64,000 bases of DNA from Zerene cesonia (Eukaryota > Arthropoda > Insecta > Lepidoptera > Pieridae): positions 4,898,001 through 4,962,000 of the forward strand of contig NC_052103.1 in NCBI RefSeq assembly GCF_012273895.1. Reading direction: 5' to 3'. Position 1 is the stretch's first letter; every line of letters begins with the position of its first letter. Below the pieces are notes generated by a model, which saw nothing but the letters and a program-made list of their open reading frames with translations, was not told the origin of the DNA and made no database searches. Shown in pieces: positions 13,982 to 26,400 of the stretch. The position numbers and the translations under genes were made by a program.

Positions 13982-16334
13982 GAGATTCACCATAAAACAG
14001 AGAATATCGTTTCTTAAGCTAAATGACCTAACCTGATGTCAAATGGCGTTTTGTCACTTATTGCGGAGTCCGCGGTTTCACTCTGCTATCCTAGTACAAA
14101 TGAAGGAATTTTCAATCTGTTTTTGGAACAGTATTCCTGGACAGATGCGCTATAGAATATTAAACAATAATTTCATGGGGTTTATGTCATTTTTTTTAAT
14201 AGAGTTGTAACTCTCATTTCGTGTTAGCTTTTTTTCACTTAGTTCAGTGTCAAATTAAGAAAGAACATGTCTGTTTCATTAATAATCCGAAATGATAAAT
14301 GTACTTTCAGCATTTGTTACACATAAAATTGTTGCAATATGCTACACACTGTAAATATAAATCCAAGCTATTGATATCTGATCTAAATTGCATGTGAAAT
14401 TGCATGTGTTATAAAATAGTAGTAATTTGATTTAATAACTGTTGTAATTTGTGTAATAAACAAAAAAATAATATTATATTCATTCAACGATTATAATCCT
14501 ACTTGTAAATTTAATAGATGGTAAAATAATAAGATTGTGCTTGGATAAATAATAAAGTAAAAATAGAAAGCAATATAACTATATTCTGTGATCCTCATTT
14601 TAAATAAATATACCAGTTACCTAAATACTTTAGTTTTATTACAAATACTGGTACCACATGGTAAATTAATATTATATACCTATGTGTTATATATTGATAA
14701 TAATAGATGCTAATTTCTAACCCATGCAACCAACAGAAGTTTTTTTTTGTAAAAGTGCAACAAACATCTATGCATACGTCGGTCCGTTAATCCATTCATC
14801 CATTCACTTATCCATCCATACAGTAGTCATCCCTTTAACCATCCATACATTCAGCTATCTGTTACAAAGTTTCACTTTTCGATTGCGAATTGCAGCATTT
14901 ACTAACAAATGTACAACGTAACAATAACTCTAACCATTCGGCCGCTATGTACAAAAAAATGCTAATCTAGCCTTCCCGTTGCCTAGGCGCATACATTTAT
15001 TTAAAAGTACCTATCGATTCAGGCATATAAAACTAAGTCAAAATAGGAATGGGTAATAGTCGCCGCTGTGATTTTGACAAAATACTTGCACTTGTTAAGA
15101 GCATCGAGAGTTGTTTGCAGGTAATATCTAAGGACATTTTATCTTCTATAAATACTAGCTGTGCCCCGCGGTTGAGTCAAAGTGCCTCAAAGTGTGAGAG
15201 ATAAATTTTCAGACATTCGCATCTAGAACATTAATATGGATGCTAAACAGGACTAACGTATTTTTTATGTTTGTATAATTTAAGTGCCAACAAAATTGTT
15301 AGCCTTCCCTAATAAATAATTTCAGTATATTCAGGTAGTAATCCATTTAAATCTATTTCACAACACGCACTACTATAGTAAAATAAAAAATAATAAAAAA
15401 ATAAAAAGCATCTTTATTAAGTTCTCACAACAAACTTAAAAATACAGAAGAAAAAGGATAACGTTGATAGTGACTCTTTTATAATCTTTGTCATAGACTT
15501 CTGAAATACCTTGCCGATAAATATCAGACAAGCCCAAACTCTATCTAGATTTAAAAGTAATGCACGATGTCATTATTTAGATCTTACATTTGAATCTGTG
15601 TATTATTTTCTACTTCATGATCTACTATAACTATCATTTTCTCCCATTTTTCTTATAATTATTACCATTATTTCCTTTTTCTTTCTATACAGTATATATA
15701 AAAAAATCATTTATTGAACAAATTATATATCACATACAATATGAATCCCAGACACCTAATATAGCTTTCGCTGTGTTTCAGGAGTCTGTATCTTCCCGAT
15801 ACAGTACATAAAAGTTCAATTTAAGACACAATAAAATATAATTGCTGCTACATACATATGAAATTTAAATTCTATGATTTAATATAAATTTACGATATTT
15901 AACAATTAACAATTTTAGTAATTCATATATATATTCATAAAATTAAACTACTTAAAATCTGAGTTATGAAGTAAGATGATGTTCTGAGTTATGATGTAGA
16001 TTTTATGTGTAGTGTGTATTTGTGTGAATGAATATATTAAAGTATAAAAAGAAAGTCAATGTATAATAATTATTAATAATTTCATTTAATAAAAAATCAT
16101 TGAACGCAAATGTCGGTTCCTCGTAGCATAGAAAAAATTAATAAAATAAAATTGTTGTTAAATCATGCATTTAAAGCGAGTACTTTTATATTCAAAGGAA
16201 ATTGGGATTTCTTTTATAAATAAAAATTGTTTATTTACTGGATATATATGTTTTTATAAATTCTCTACTTCTGAGTAATCAAGTAATATATTTTATTTTT
16301 TGTCTCATTTTATGGTTGGTGAGAGTAAAGGCAA

Positions 16335-16376
16335 TTTTATTGGATAAAATAAAACAATATATTTTATCCAATAAAA
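16335..16376. repeat. 17-bp inverted repeat
   Basis: TTTTATTGGATAAAATA and its exact inverse around an 8-base loop. Confidence 0.85.
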
Positions 16377-16734
16377 ATGCCAAAATGTTATTTAATTATA
16401 AAGTATAGGTGCTAAGTAATTATACGGACTTTGATCAAAACGAGACCTAGTGTATGGTACAGGTGACGGATATATATTCTTTTTTTTTGGTAAGTGCATT
16501 ATACGGGACATTTAAGCGGTGATAACGTTTAATTACTTGGAGGACATACATCTTACGAACACTTAGAACATTAGACCTATTGTATAGTAACGACGTTGGT
16601 ATATAGGTTTATGTATTATATTATTTTACTTATGTATATGTTTATATGTACGTTTTAGACTTTAATACTTTTATTTGGTTATTTTTGCGTGTGCTGTTTA
16701 CCTACCTCCTTTTTAGTTACGAAGTTATCGCTAT

Positions 16735-16875
16735 TTTAGTTGGTTGCCTGGTAGAGATCACTTATAAGTGTTAAGGCCACCTTTTGTGCTGTATCTTACT
16801 CTTTTTCAGTATAAGTTTCTTTTTGTATTTTGTTAGCAGCGCAATATTGTGTTTAAATAAATAAATAAACTAAAT
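16735..16875 (+). repeat. LINE 3' end
   Basis: GTTGGTTGCCTGGTAGAGAT, CACTTATAAGTG, GTGCTGTATC, ending in AAATAAATAAATAAAC. Same end reversed at 24640-24792 and, diverged, at 33855-33925. Confidence 0.65.
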
Positions 16876-17472
16876 TGAAATTATTATATTTTTCGTTACT
16901 TTTTCTAATTTAGCATTGAATAAAATTTTTGTTTTCTTGAAAATAACTTTTTACTGACTAGCTGTTCGCCCGTGGTACCCGTGGCATAAGCCTATATAAC
17001 ACTGAAAGTTGCAGTTTTCTAATGCTGAAAGAATTTTTTAATCGGTTCAGTGGTAAATAGAAAATGACGTATCTCAGATTTACTGAAAATTAAAATAAGA
17101 TAGAAGTCGCACGCGGAAAACTAGTAAAATATCCAGTGAGAGATGAGAATCAGATAACCCCGAAGGGCATAACTTTCTGCACAGAGATTTTTCCGAACCG
17201 GTGGTAAATGGTAAAACTATATCATGATGATTAAAAAGTTCTTCTAGAAGAGGTTAATCGAATAAATAAATGTTTGAGTTAGAGTTTAGCTATTCACACA
17301 CAAATTATAATATTCAATAATTTTTTCCATATAAAGGTACAAATAAATTATTCAAACGAATGCCAAAAATCTTTGTTTGTTATAATCATGAATTATTGAT
17401 GAGTAAAGTATTTAAGTTATATATGTACATATACGTTAGTGAATATATTAGAAGGTTTTTTTTTCAGGTGAC

Positions 17473-20400
17473 ATGGCGCCAAAACCGCAAGAAGTATCAA
17501 GTGACGGTACGAAATGCACCGAAAATTCTGGAAACAGGGTCGTGATCTCCGGAATGGCGGGCCTCTACCCTGACTCACATAATGTCAAGGAGCTACGCGA
17601 TATTCTTTACAACAAGGTTCGTAAATAATCTTGTTTTCCTTTTGTTTTGATAAAAATATACAATCAATTTATTGAGTATAAGCACTAATAGTTTGTTCCC
17701 AAAAAGTATTTAGTAAGTGATTTATTTTTCGTAAATTCGAAGTTTATTCCATATAATTTATGATTACGCTTTTAATACTCAAATAGGTTTGTATGGATTG
17801 AACTGACATCTTGGTACTCTTCCAAAATTAGTTTTCATCCATGTTTACTTACAGCAAACCGTGACATTATGTTTTAAATAATACCTTACGTTAAGTCTAA
17901 TAAAGTTATTACAATAACAGGTAAACCCATTGTCGACAAAGAATGCCCGTTGGGAGTATAACCACCCAGAGGTCGCTCAACACACGGGAAAAGTACCGGA
18001 GCTACAATATTTCGATGCCCAATTCTTTAAAGTGCATTATCGCCTCGGAAACGCCATGGATTCCATGTCGAGGAAGCTTCTCGAACAAACCTTCGATGCT
18101 ATATATGATGCAGGTTAATAATAACTCATAACGCTGTGTATTAATGAGTTGAAGTTGCCAATTTAATACATTGATCATAATATGGTATTGGCATTTATTG
18201 AGATAAAATATTCTTGTTAATAAATTATTCAAATTATATAAATTTCACTGTAAATAAAGGTGCAAATGGTATTCAAAAGAAAATTTAAAAATTCGCTTCT
18301 AGGTATATGCCCAGATCAATTGTCTGGAACTAAAGTTGGAGTTTATGTTGGTACATGTTACTCGGAAACCGAAAAAGCATGCTTCTACGTCGCCAATTCA
18401 AGAACAGGCTTCGGTATAGCAGGGTAAGTTAAGCTCACTAGCCTGCAAATCAGTAAGTGTTATGTATTTAATTTTTAGCATTTAATTTTTAGCAATTTAA
18501 TTTTTAGCAATTTATAGCATTGAAATGCTTTTTATAAATGAGAAATTTTCTGAAATAATAGAAAAAGTTCGATCACGGGGCGGGATTCGAACCCGCGTTT
18601 CTTGCCTAACCGTAGCAACGCCTAGCCTCTCGGCCACCCGTGATCCCGCCACAGTAATGGAATTTCTTCTAATCTTTCGGTTTCATGTGCCTAAGGGGCA
18701 CCCCACGCCATCTATTGAGATGATTAAGAACCATCACAACCAATACGAAACATTATTTCAATAATTACAATATTGTATCGATGGAACGCGGCCTTTGTTA
18801 AATTGAATTTTTAGTTTTATAGCATTGAAATGCTTTTTATAAATGAGAAATTTTTTGAACGAATAGAAAAAATTCAATGTTGTTATGTATTTTCTAAGGT
18901 GACTGAACATAGCTCTTAAAATTCGGCTTACAACATGTTTTCATGAATGTTTATCGATTTCTTTCAGATGTAGTAAAGCAATGTTTGCTAATCGAATTTC
19001 CTACTGGCTTAATGCCAAGGGCCCTTCAATGTCTGTAGATCAGGCATGCTGCAGTTCCACTGTCGCCTTGGACCTGGCTTACCAGGCTATTATGCATGGA
19101 GAAGTTGATTCAGCCATCGTAGGCGGGGCAGGCCTTTGCTTGCATCCACAATCGTCTGTGCATTATGGACGGTAAGATACTCGAACTAATCCTACTATCC
19201 TATTAATTTTATAAATGGGAAAGTTTGTAAGGAGGTGTGTGTGTTTGTTGCTCTTTCACGCAAAAACTACGAAACCGATTGCAATGAAATTTGGTACGTA
19301 GACAGCTGAACAACTGTAATAACATATAGGCAAGTTTTTATCCCGATATTCCTACCGGATACGGACTTACGCGGGTGAAACCGCTGGGCACAGCTAGTAG
19401 TTCATAAAATCTTAGTAAATAATCGTACAATGCAAAATAACGGTAAAAACGATTTAATATTAAGGTTTTAATTGTTGAACATTTTCAGTATCATGCCCGT
19501 AAGCAAAGATGGAAAAATGAAATCGTTTGATATGGACGCATGTGGATGCGTAAGATCCGAGGCGATCAATGTTTTGTTCCTGCAAAAGGCAAAAGACGCA
19601 ATGAGGTATCGAATTAAAAATAATAATAAAAAAATGTCCCACTATACATTAAATTCTCTAAAGGGCCTCTGCGTGTTGGATCTGTGTCCCCACGTAAGCC
19701 TTCCAAAAGACTGGGTGCTTTCCTTCTGGAGGTACCCGAGTATTATGGAGAGATACATATAATAATAAAATATAATAGTTTAAAAAAACTATAAAACACG
19801 CTTTAACAAAAATCATATTTTGCAAATTGAAAACTGGAATAATTTTATCAAATTAGTGTATTGTCATCGGTCCTCAATAAATCTACAAAGTTTGAACGAA
19901 ATCTGGCCGTTTAAAGTGGGTCAAAATCGCGCCCAAAGAAGTCAGTTACAAACAAACAAACATACAAACAAACAAACATACAAACAAACAAACATACAGG
20001 TGAAGCTAATAAAAAGCGTGTAAAAATCATCTTTATTCAGAAATAGTATAGTCCAGAATATATTCTTTTATATTCTTATAATTAAACAGTAACCAGAGTA
20101 TTTATTCGCAATAAGTATTTTTTAAATAATTGCCATGCAATATAAATTTTAGTAACCTCAAAACAATGGTCAGTTATTACTTTTTGTCACGAGTCCACGA
20201 TGGCCAGATCTTCGTTGTTTAAAAGCTTATCTTTCTGTGCATGTAGAGGTACGAACGACCAGTAAATATAGAGTTTGGGTTGTGGTTACTTGGGCAAGTA
20301 ATTGGTAACTTATTATCTATACTAATATTATAAAACTAAAGAGTTTGTTTGTTTGTTTATTTGAATGCACTAATCTCAGGAACTACTGATCCGATTTGAA

Positions 20401-23400
20401 AAATTATTTCAGTGTTAGACAGCCCATTTATTAAGGAAGGCTATATATGTACCACGGACGAAGCCGGGGCGAATCGCTAGAAAGCTCTATTTATGAATAT
20501 TTTATTTGGTATATCTTTAGAAATCTCGTCATCTATTGTCGGCAACTTATGACAGTGTCCTCTCCCAGACCACTCTATAGATAACTCTTGACTAGACGTT
20601 GGTCGTTCCTACCTGTATATGGGACTCTTGTTCTAGGCTCTTGTTCTATGATTGTATATTTCAGTTTAAAATTGGTCAAAATAAAGTCTTAAGAAGTCGG
20701 TTACAACTATCCAGTACACATACAGTAAACATACAGGTGAAGCTAATAAAAACGTTTTAAAAATAAAATATGCTTATACGAAATTAAATGAAGTGTCATT
20801 GGATTGGCCTTTAATCCAACTAATATTATAAATGCGAAAGTTTGTGAGGATGGATACATGTGTATGTGTGTGTATGTTTGTAACTCTTTCACACAAAACC
20901 TACTGAACCGATTGCAATGAAATTTGGTACATAGATAGCTGGATAGCTGGATAACACCGATATTCCTACGGGATACAGACTTACCCGCGGGGCGCTACTA
21001 GTATATAATATAAGCAGACGAGATATACGCCTCCAAATTTGTAAAAATGGTCGTAGTTCATCTTCATCGAAATTTCACAAAGTACAAAATTACATAGTAG
21101 CATAAAAATAATAGCTTATAATAAAAACGTCACGAGACGTCGTTTTCCGGCAATGGAGACAAATGCATTAATTGTTTTAGTTTGAATTAGCATTCCGAGC
21201 GTGCGAATTCTGCAATCGATGCGTTATTTTTGTTTGATTTTTATTTCCTTTTTATTTATCCCTTTCCAAATTGAAGTCGGCAATCCGTCCGTAAGGTCTG
21301 CAATCGAACTTACGCCTCTCGAAATGTTCATGGGCGGTGGTAGCGCTCACCATCAGGCGACCCACCAGCTCCAATGCCGACAATGATATAAAAAAAAATT
21401 TCCACTTCTGAATTTCGATATAAACACTATCCTTCATTCCTTCTCGGAACTCAAACAATATAAGTATGAAACATTTGTCCAAATCGTTGTATGCACATCT
21501 AAAAGTTGAGACAGGCAGAATGTTGTTTTCGCATTTATGTTATAAAGATTTTCACACCTCTGATATAATATATATCATACGTTATGTATAATTTAAATTG
21601 GTGTCTGATCTTTTTTTTATGTCATAGCGGGTAACTGAGCTTGTGGTTCGCCTGATGGTAAGCGATCACCACCGCCCATGAACATTCGCAAAGGTAGTGC
21701 CTCTACGAATGTGCTGTCCGCTTTTATGGAGTAAGGGAAAAGGAGAGGATTATAGACTGGAAAGAAGGAATGGACTAGGTGATGGGTGAGGAAAAGGAAA
21801 CGGGCCTCTTTACGATTATTTAATCATTTTCTTTTTACAAGGATCTATGCAGAAGTAGTACACGTTAAATGCGAATTCGGCGGTTTGCTTGAAGGTGAAA
21901 ACGGACCCAAGTATGGTTTTTACCGGGAGCCAAATGACATAGCGTTATTTTTTAAAAAGTTTTACAAAGAAGCCAATGTGCGTCCTCAAGCTGTGGAATA
22001 CGTGGAGGCGGTTGGTTCTGGTGAGATATCTTGCAGATTTGTTGTTTATGTGTTCTCATCTTATTATTATCTTAATATATATATAATAACTGACCCGGCA
22101 AACGCTGTTCTGCCTCACTCTTGTCATTTGGGGAAAAATAGACGTTGGCCGTTTATCAGACCTACCCGACATGCACATAAAATTTCATAAGAATTGGTCC
22201 AGCTGTTTCGAAGGGTTATGGTGAGTAACATTGTGGCACGAGAATTTTATATAGGTATATAGATTACGTGTCACTTGATTACGTGTCCGCAATGGATCCT
22301 AAAATGCTCAACCAATTTTAATCAAATCTGCACACCATGTGCAATTTAATCCAACTTAAAATATGTATAGTTCATATTGTTTCGGACTACCCGGGCCGAG
22401 CATGCGCGTGTAGTTAGTACTAATATAATTTTTCATTCATTTGTTCTAACAAGTACAGCCATTTAAGATGTATGTGAACTATATTTTACCTTTTTGTAAT
22501 AAATTTTATGTATATTTTTGTAGCAAACAATGCTATCTATGTATTATTAAAAAGACTAAATATATATTTTTAAAAAACTACACAATCGGGGCAGAGTTAC
22601 GGCTAGTTGCTTATATTAATTAAATCTTCACTTTAAACAGCAACCCCAGAGGCAGATAAAGCAGAATTAGAGGCTATTGGTAAAGTGTTTTGTGAAAATC
22701 GTGACGATCCCCTGTTTGTTGGAAGCGTGATGTCTAATATTGGTTATGGAGAGGCAGCTTCTGGAGTATCTGCTATAACTAAAGTAAGTGCTTCATTTAT
22801 TTATAAACTAGCGGTAAGCGTCGGGCTTCGCCCGTGGCACATATATGGCCTTCCTTAATAAATGGGCTATCTAGCACTGAAAGAATTTTTCGAATCGGAC
22901 CAGTTCGGAGTAGTTCCTAAATTTAGTGCGTTCAAAGAAACAAACAAGCAAACTCTTCAGCTTTTTAGTATTAGTATAGATCTAACAAAATTTTAATACA
23001 ATAATACAGTAGCAAATCTATAAACAACGGTTCTAATAAATTTAAATAGCTATAACGAAGCTTTCAACACTTACATCTTTTTTTCTACTTTAGGTACTTT
23101 TGGGCTATGAAAATGGTAAACTGGCAGCCAATCTAAACTGTGATAACCCAAGAACCGACGTAGATGCATTGCGTAGGGAGAAAATACGCATTGTGACTGA
23201 ACACCAGTCCTTTGGTGGAGGTTATACCGCTATCAATGGATTGTCAGTGACTGGCATTAACGCTCATGTATTACTTCGTGGAAATAATAAGCCAAAGGCA
23301 TAGTATTCACTACACTACTTCTTTTGTCTTTTACACTTTAGAGTAGAGCATCAATGTATTTAAACACAAGTCACAAATTCTTGACAAATGTGATTATCAT

Positions 23401-26400
23401 TTTAAAATTAGAATAATTACATCAATGAATGCATATGTAATAGACCAGCCATAACTAGAAATAATCACGAATCTTGAATTGAAAAATTACAGATTATTAA
23501 ACTTGCCATTATCTTCTTAGGACTTGAACCGTTACAAAACCAATATCCCTCATCTAGTCACAATATCAGGCAGGCAGCAGTCTGCCGTAGAAAAGATATT
23601 AGAGGAATTGAAGAGCCACCCGATTGATCCAGAGGAACTCGCACTTCTCCATAACATTCACCAATCTAACATCAGCGGTCACTTGGGAAGAGGTTTTATT
23701 GTACTCGGTTAGTATCAGTCGGTGTTAAAAAGGGTTTATTACATTCTTTTTTACTTTAACGTTGAGGGTCAAGTTAATTTCCATATTCAAATAGGAGCAT
23801 AGCATATTTAAATAGGAGTTGCCGGGTTCAACCTTTGTTTATATTATGCCACCGACCGAATAAATATAAATTCTAGCATGATTGACACCATTTTCCGTAA
23901 TTCCTAATCTTGACCTCACTTAACAGAACCACCAATAAGCTCAAAACGAAAACATAAATTTTTATCGTAACATTAATATCATCTGGAAATTTCAGACACC
24001 AATGAAAAAAATGAGACAGTTAGCCTCAGTCAGAAAGCCAATTTCTTCGATGACGGGGCTCGCCCGCTGTGGTTCGTGTACAGTGGGATGGGCTCACAGT
24101 GGGCCGGGATGGGCACGCAACTCATGCGCATACCTGTCTTCGCCTCAGCTATAGAACGGTATTACTTACTTTATAAAGCAATCCATTACATATGACGATT
24201 GTTGTGACGATCATCAGCTTTAAACCCTCGGGTCCAAAATATTATTGGGACGCGTGCACACAGTTCGAACAACACACACATGTTTCTCAACTACGCAAAA
24301 ACCGAAAATAAATAATTCAGACAGGTTTCGTGGATGATAATTAAAAGTAAACGTTTTTAATGTGCATTAAGCACATATTATTAATAAAGTTCCATCACTT
24401 TTTGAGTCTTTTTTGGCGTCAAAAATGGCTTATCTTACTTTTACAGTTGCCGAAAAGTCTTAGAGCCGAAGGGTGTGGATATAATCCATATAATCACTTC
24501 ACCAGACAAGAAAATCTTTAACAATATCTTACATTCGTTTGTTGGAATTGCTGCAATACAGATTGGACTCACTGATGTCCTTACGGCATTGGGAATTGTG
24601 CCTGACAAAATTATTGGTAAATATTAGATATTTATTTATTTATTTATTTATAAACTTTATTGTGCTGCCAACAAAATACAAAAACAACTTATACTAAAAA
24701 AAAGGAGATACAGCACAGAAGGCGGCCTTATCACTTATAAGTGATCTCTACCAGGCAACCAACTTAAATATAGATAGCAACATAATTTAAAAGTAGGTAG
24801 GTAAAAAGTAAAGCATATATAACAAATAAAAAAACTACATTCTAAAAATTTACATACAACATACACATATATAAAATAAATATACATACAACATATACAT
24901 ATATAAAATAAATATACATACACATATACACTATTTATACACTATTTAATATTTTTTACAATAATTGTCAAGAGATTTAGGCCTCCAAAAGCCTCCAACT
25001 GATGTTTTTTTATTATTCATTAATAATAAGAAACATCAGTAATCAAATATGAAGGTGCAAATAAGAACTACGTATCTACTAAGTCCCACAGATGACTATT
25101 TATAATTTTAATAAATAATTGAACATATTGTAAACGCAGGTCACAGTGTAGGAGAGCTAGGCTGCGCGTACGCAGATGGCTGTCTCACAGCAGAAGAGAT
25201 GATCCTTTCAGCGTACAGTCGCGGGCTCGTGTCTGTACAGACTCCGTTCATACGAGGCTCTATGGCTGCAGTTGGAATTGGTTACCAGCAGGTGCGATGT
25301 TGTTTGGTTAAGAACAATAATCACAATAAAAAACAAGTCAATATATTTGGCCATATCTCATGTAATTTACTCAGTTCTTCACAGACTTACATGACTCACT
25401 AAAGGAACTGACTAACGTTGAGGTATATAAGTGCATATAAAACTCATCAGAAAAATTGTTTTTAGGTGTACAAACTGTGTCCACCTGAAATCGAAGTGGC
25501 GTGTCACAACAGTTCCGAGTCGTGTACTATCTCTGGGCCAGCGGATATTATGAACGAGTTTGTTGAGTCTCTGACCGCTAAGGGCATATTTGCGAAGGAA
25601 GTTCCGTGTTCCAATATTGCTTATCACTCAAGATATATTGCTGATGCAGGTAATGAAAATGATTCGGATATTACATTCAAATATTTTAATTATTCCACTA
25701 ATTTACGGTACCTTGAACTAATAAATGACAAGTTACGGTTACATCTGTCTTATTCTAATATTCAATCTTTTTTTTCATTAGCTCATTTCGATGTTTAAAC
25801 TTTCAACCGACTTCAAAAAAAGGAGGAGGTTATCAATTCGACTGCTTTTTTTCATTTCATTTTTTCCATATGTTTACTGTGTGAACCGATTCTTATAATT
25901 TTCCTTCTCATTTGAAAGCGGATGCCTGCCATATGGTCCCAATGAAATTTGGTATAAGTCTGACAATTTGAGGTAGTTCTGTATGTTGTTAAAAAATTCT
26001 TATATTATCTTTGCACAGGACCCGGCCTTTTGCGATATTTGAGGGAAGTCATAAAGACGCCGCGACTGCGCACTGAACGTTGGGTATCCACATCCATTCC
26101 TGAAGAACGATGGGATGAGAACCTTGCAAAATATTCCTCAGCGGAATATCACACCAATAACTTACTCGTAAGTTTTATATTACAAGTTTCATGAGTGTTA
26201 GTTTAGTTATACCCTAAGAAAAAAAATCATTTCATTGTTAGGGTTGCTTTACTTTACGTAGTTTTTTGTAACGCACTTCTTAATTTTCGTAAATTAATCC
26301 AGTCATATTTCTCTTAAAATTTTATAAACTACGTCAATATCCATAAATGGGCTTCTCTAGTTGTTATACACAGAAAATTTGAATTAAAACAAAATAAAAA

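Larger units (their letters stand above)
5482..17472. other. 12-kb spacer between the divergent FAS genes, repeat-rich
   Basis: No gene was found. It holds Helitron-like pieces (6558-6710, 8427-8632, 11535-11632, 16962-17125), SINEs (7858-8132, 10690-11030, decayed 8936-9045), an inverted pair of a short repeat (7040-7106 and 9232-9301), a LINE reverse-transcriptase relic (13268-13700), a 37-bp palindrome (13945-13981), a hairpin (16335-16376) and a LINE 3' end (16735-16875). A TATAAAAG at 9785-9792 followed by an AATAAA about 120 bases later looks more like a solo LTR than a gene promoter. Non-coding first exons of both FAS genes should lie here but cannot be placed. Confidence 0.6.
17536..23297 (+). 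other. Ketoacyl-synthase domain of plus-strand FAS, catalytic His residues lost
   Basis: Exons 1-8, about residues 22-435. The nucleophile Cys180 is kept in VDQACCSST; the usual motif is DTACSSS. In the canonical EAHGTGT motif the His is Val317 (EAVGSG), and in the canonical SNxGHxE motif the His is Tyr355 (SNIGYGEAASG). In known KS enzymes Cys is acylated and the two His residues drive malonyl decarboxylation and condensation. Cys alone could perhaps accept an acyl group but should not condense (inference). The domain otherwise looks well conserved, with NAHVLL near its end. Confidence 0.9.

Noticed and set aside
18571..18645. Functional tRNA gene on the minus strand
   Set aside because: The acceptor and T arm pair well, but there is no normal anticodon stem-loop, the acceptor stem is nine pairs, and the flank is a repeated unit seen elsewhere. 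A SINE head fits better.
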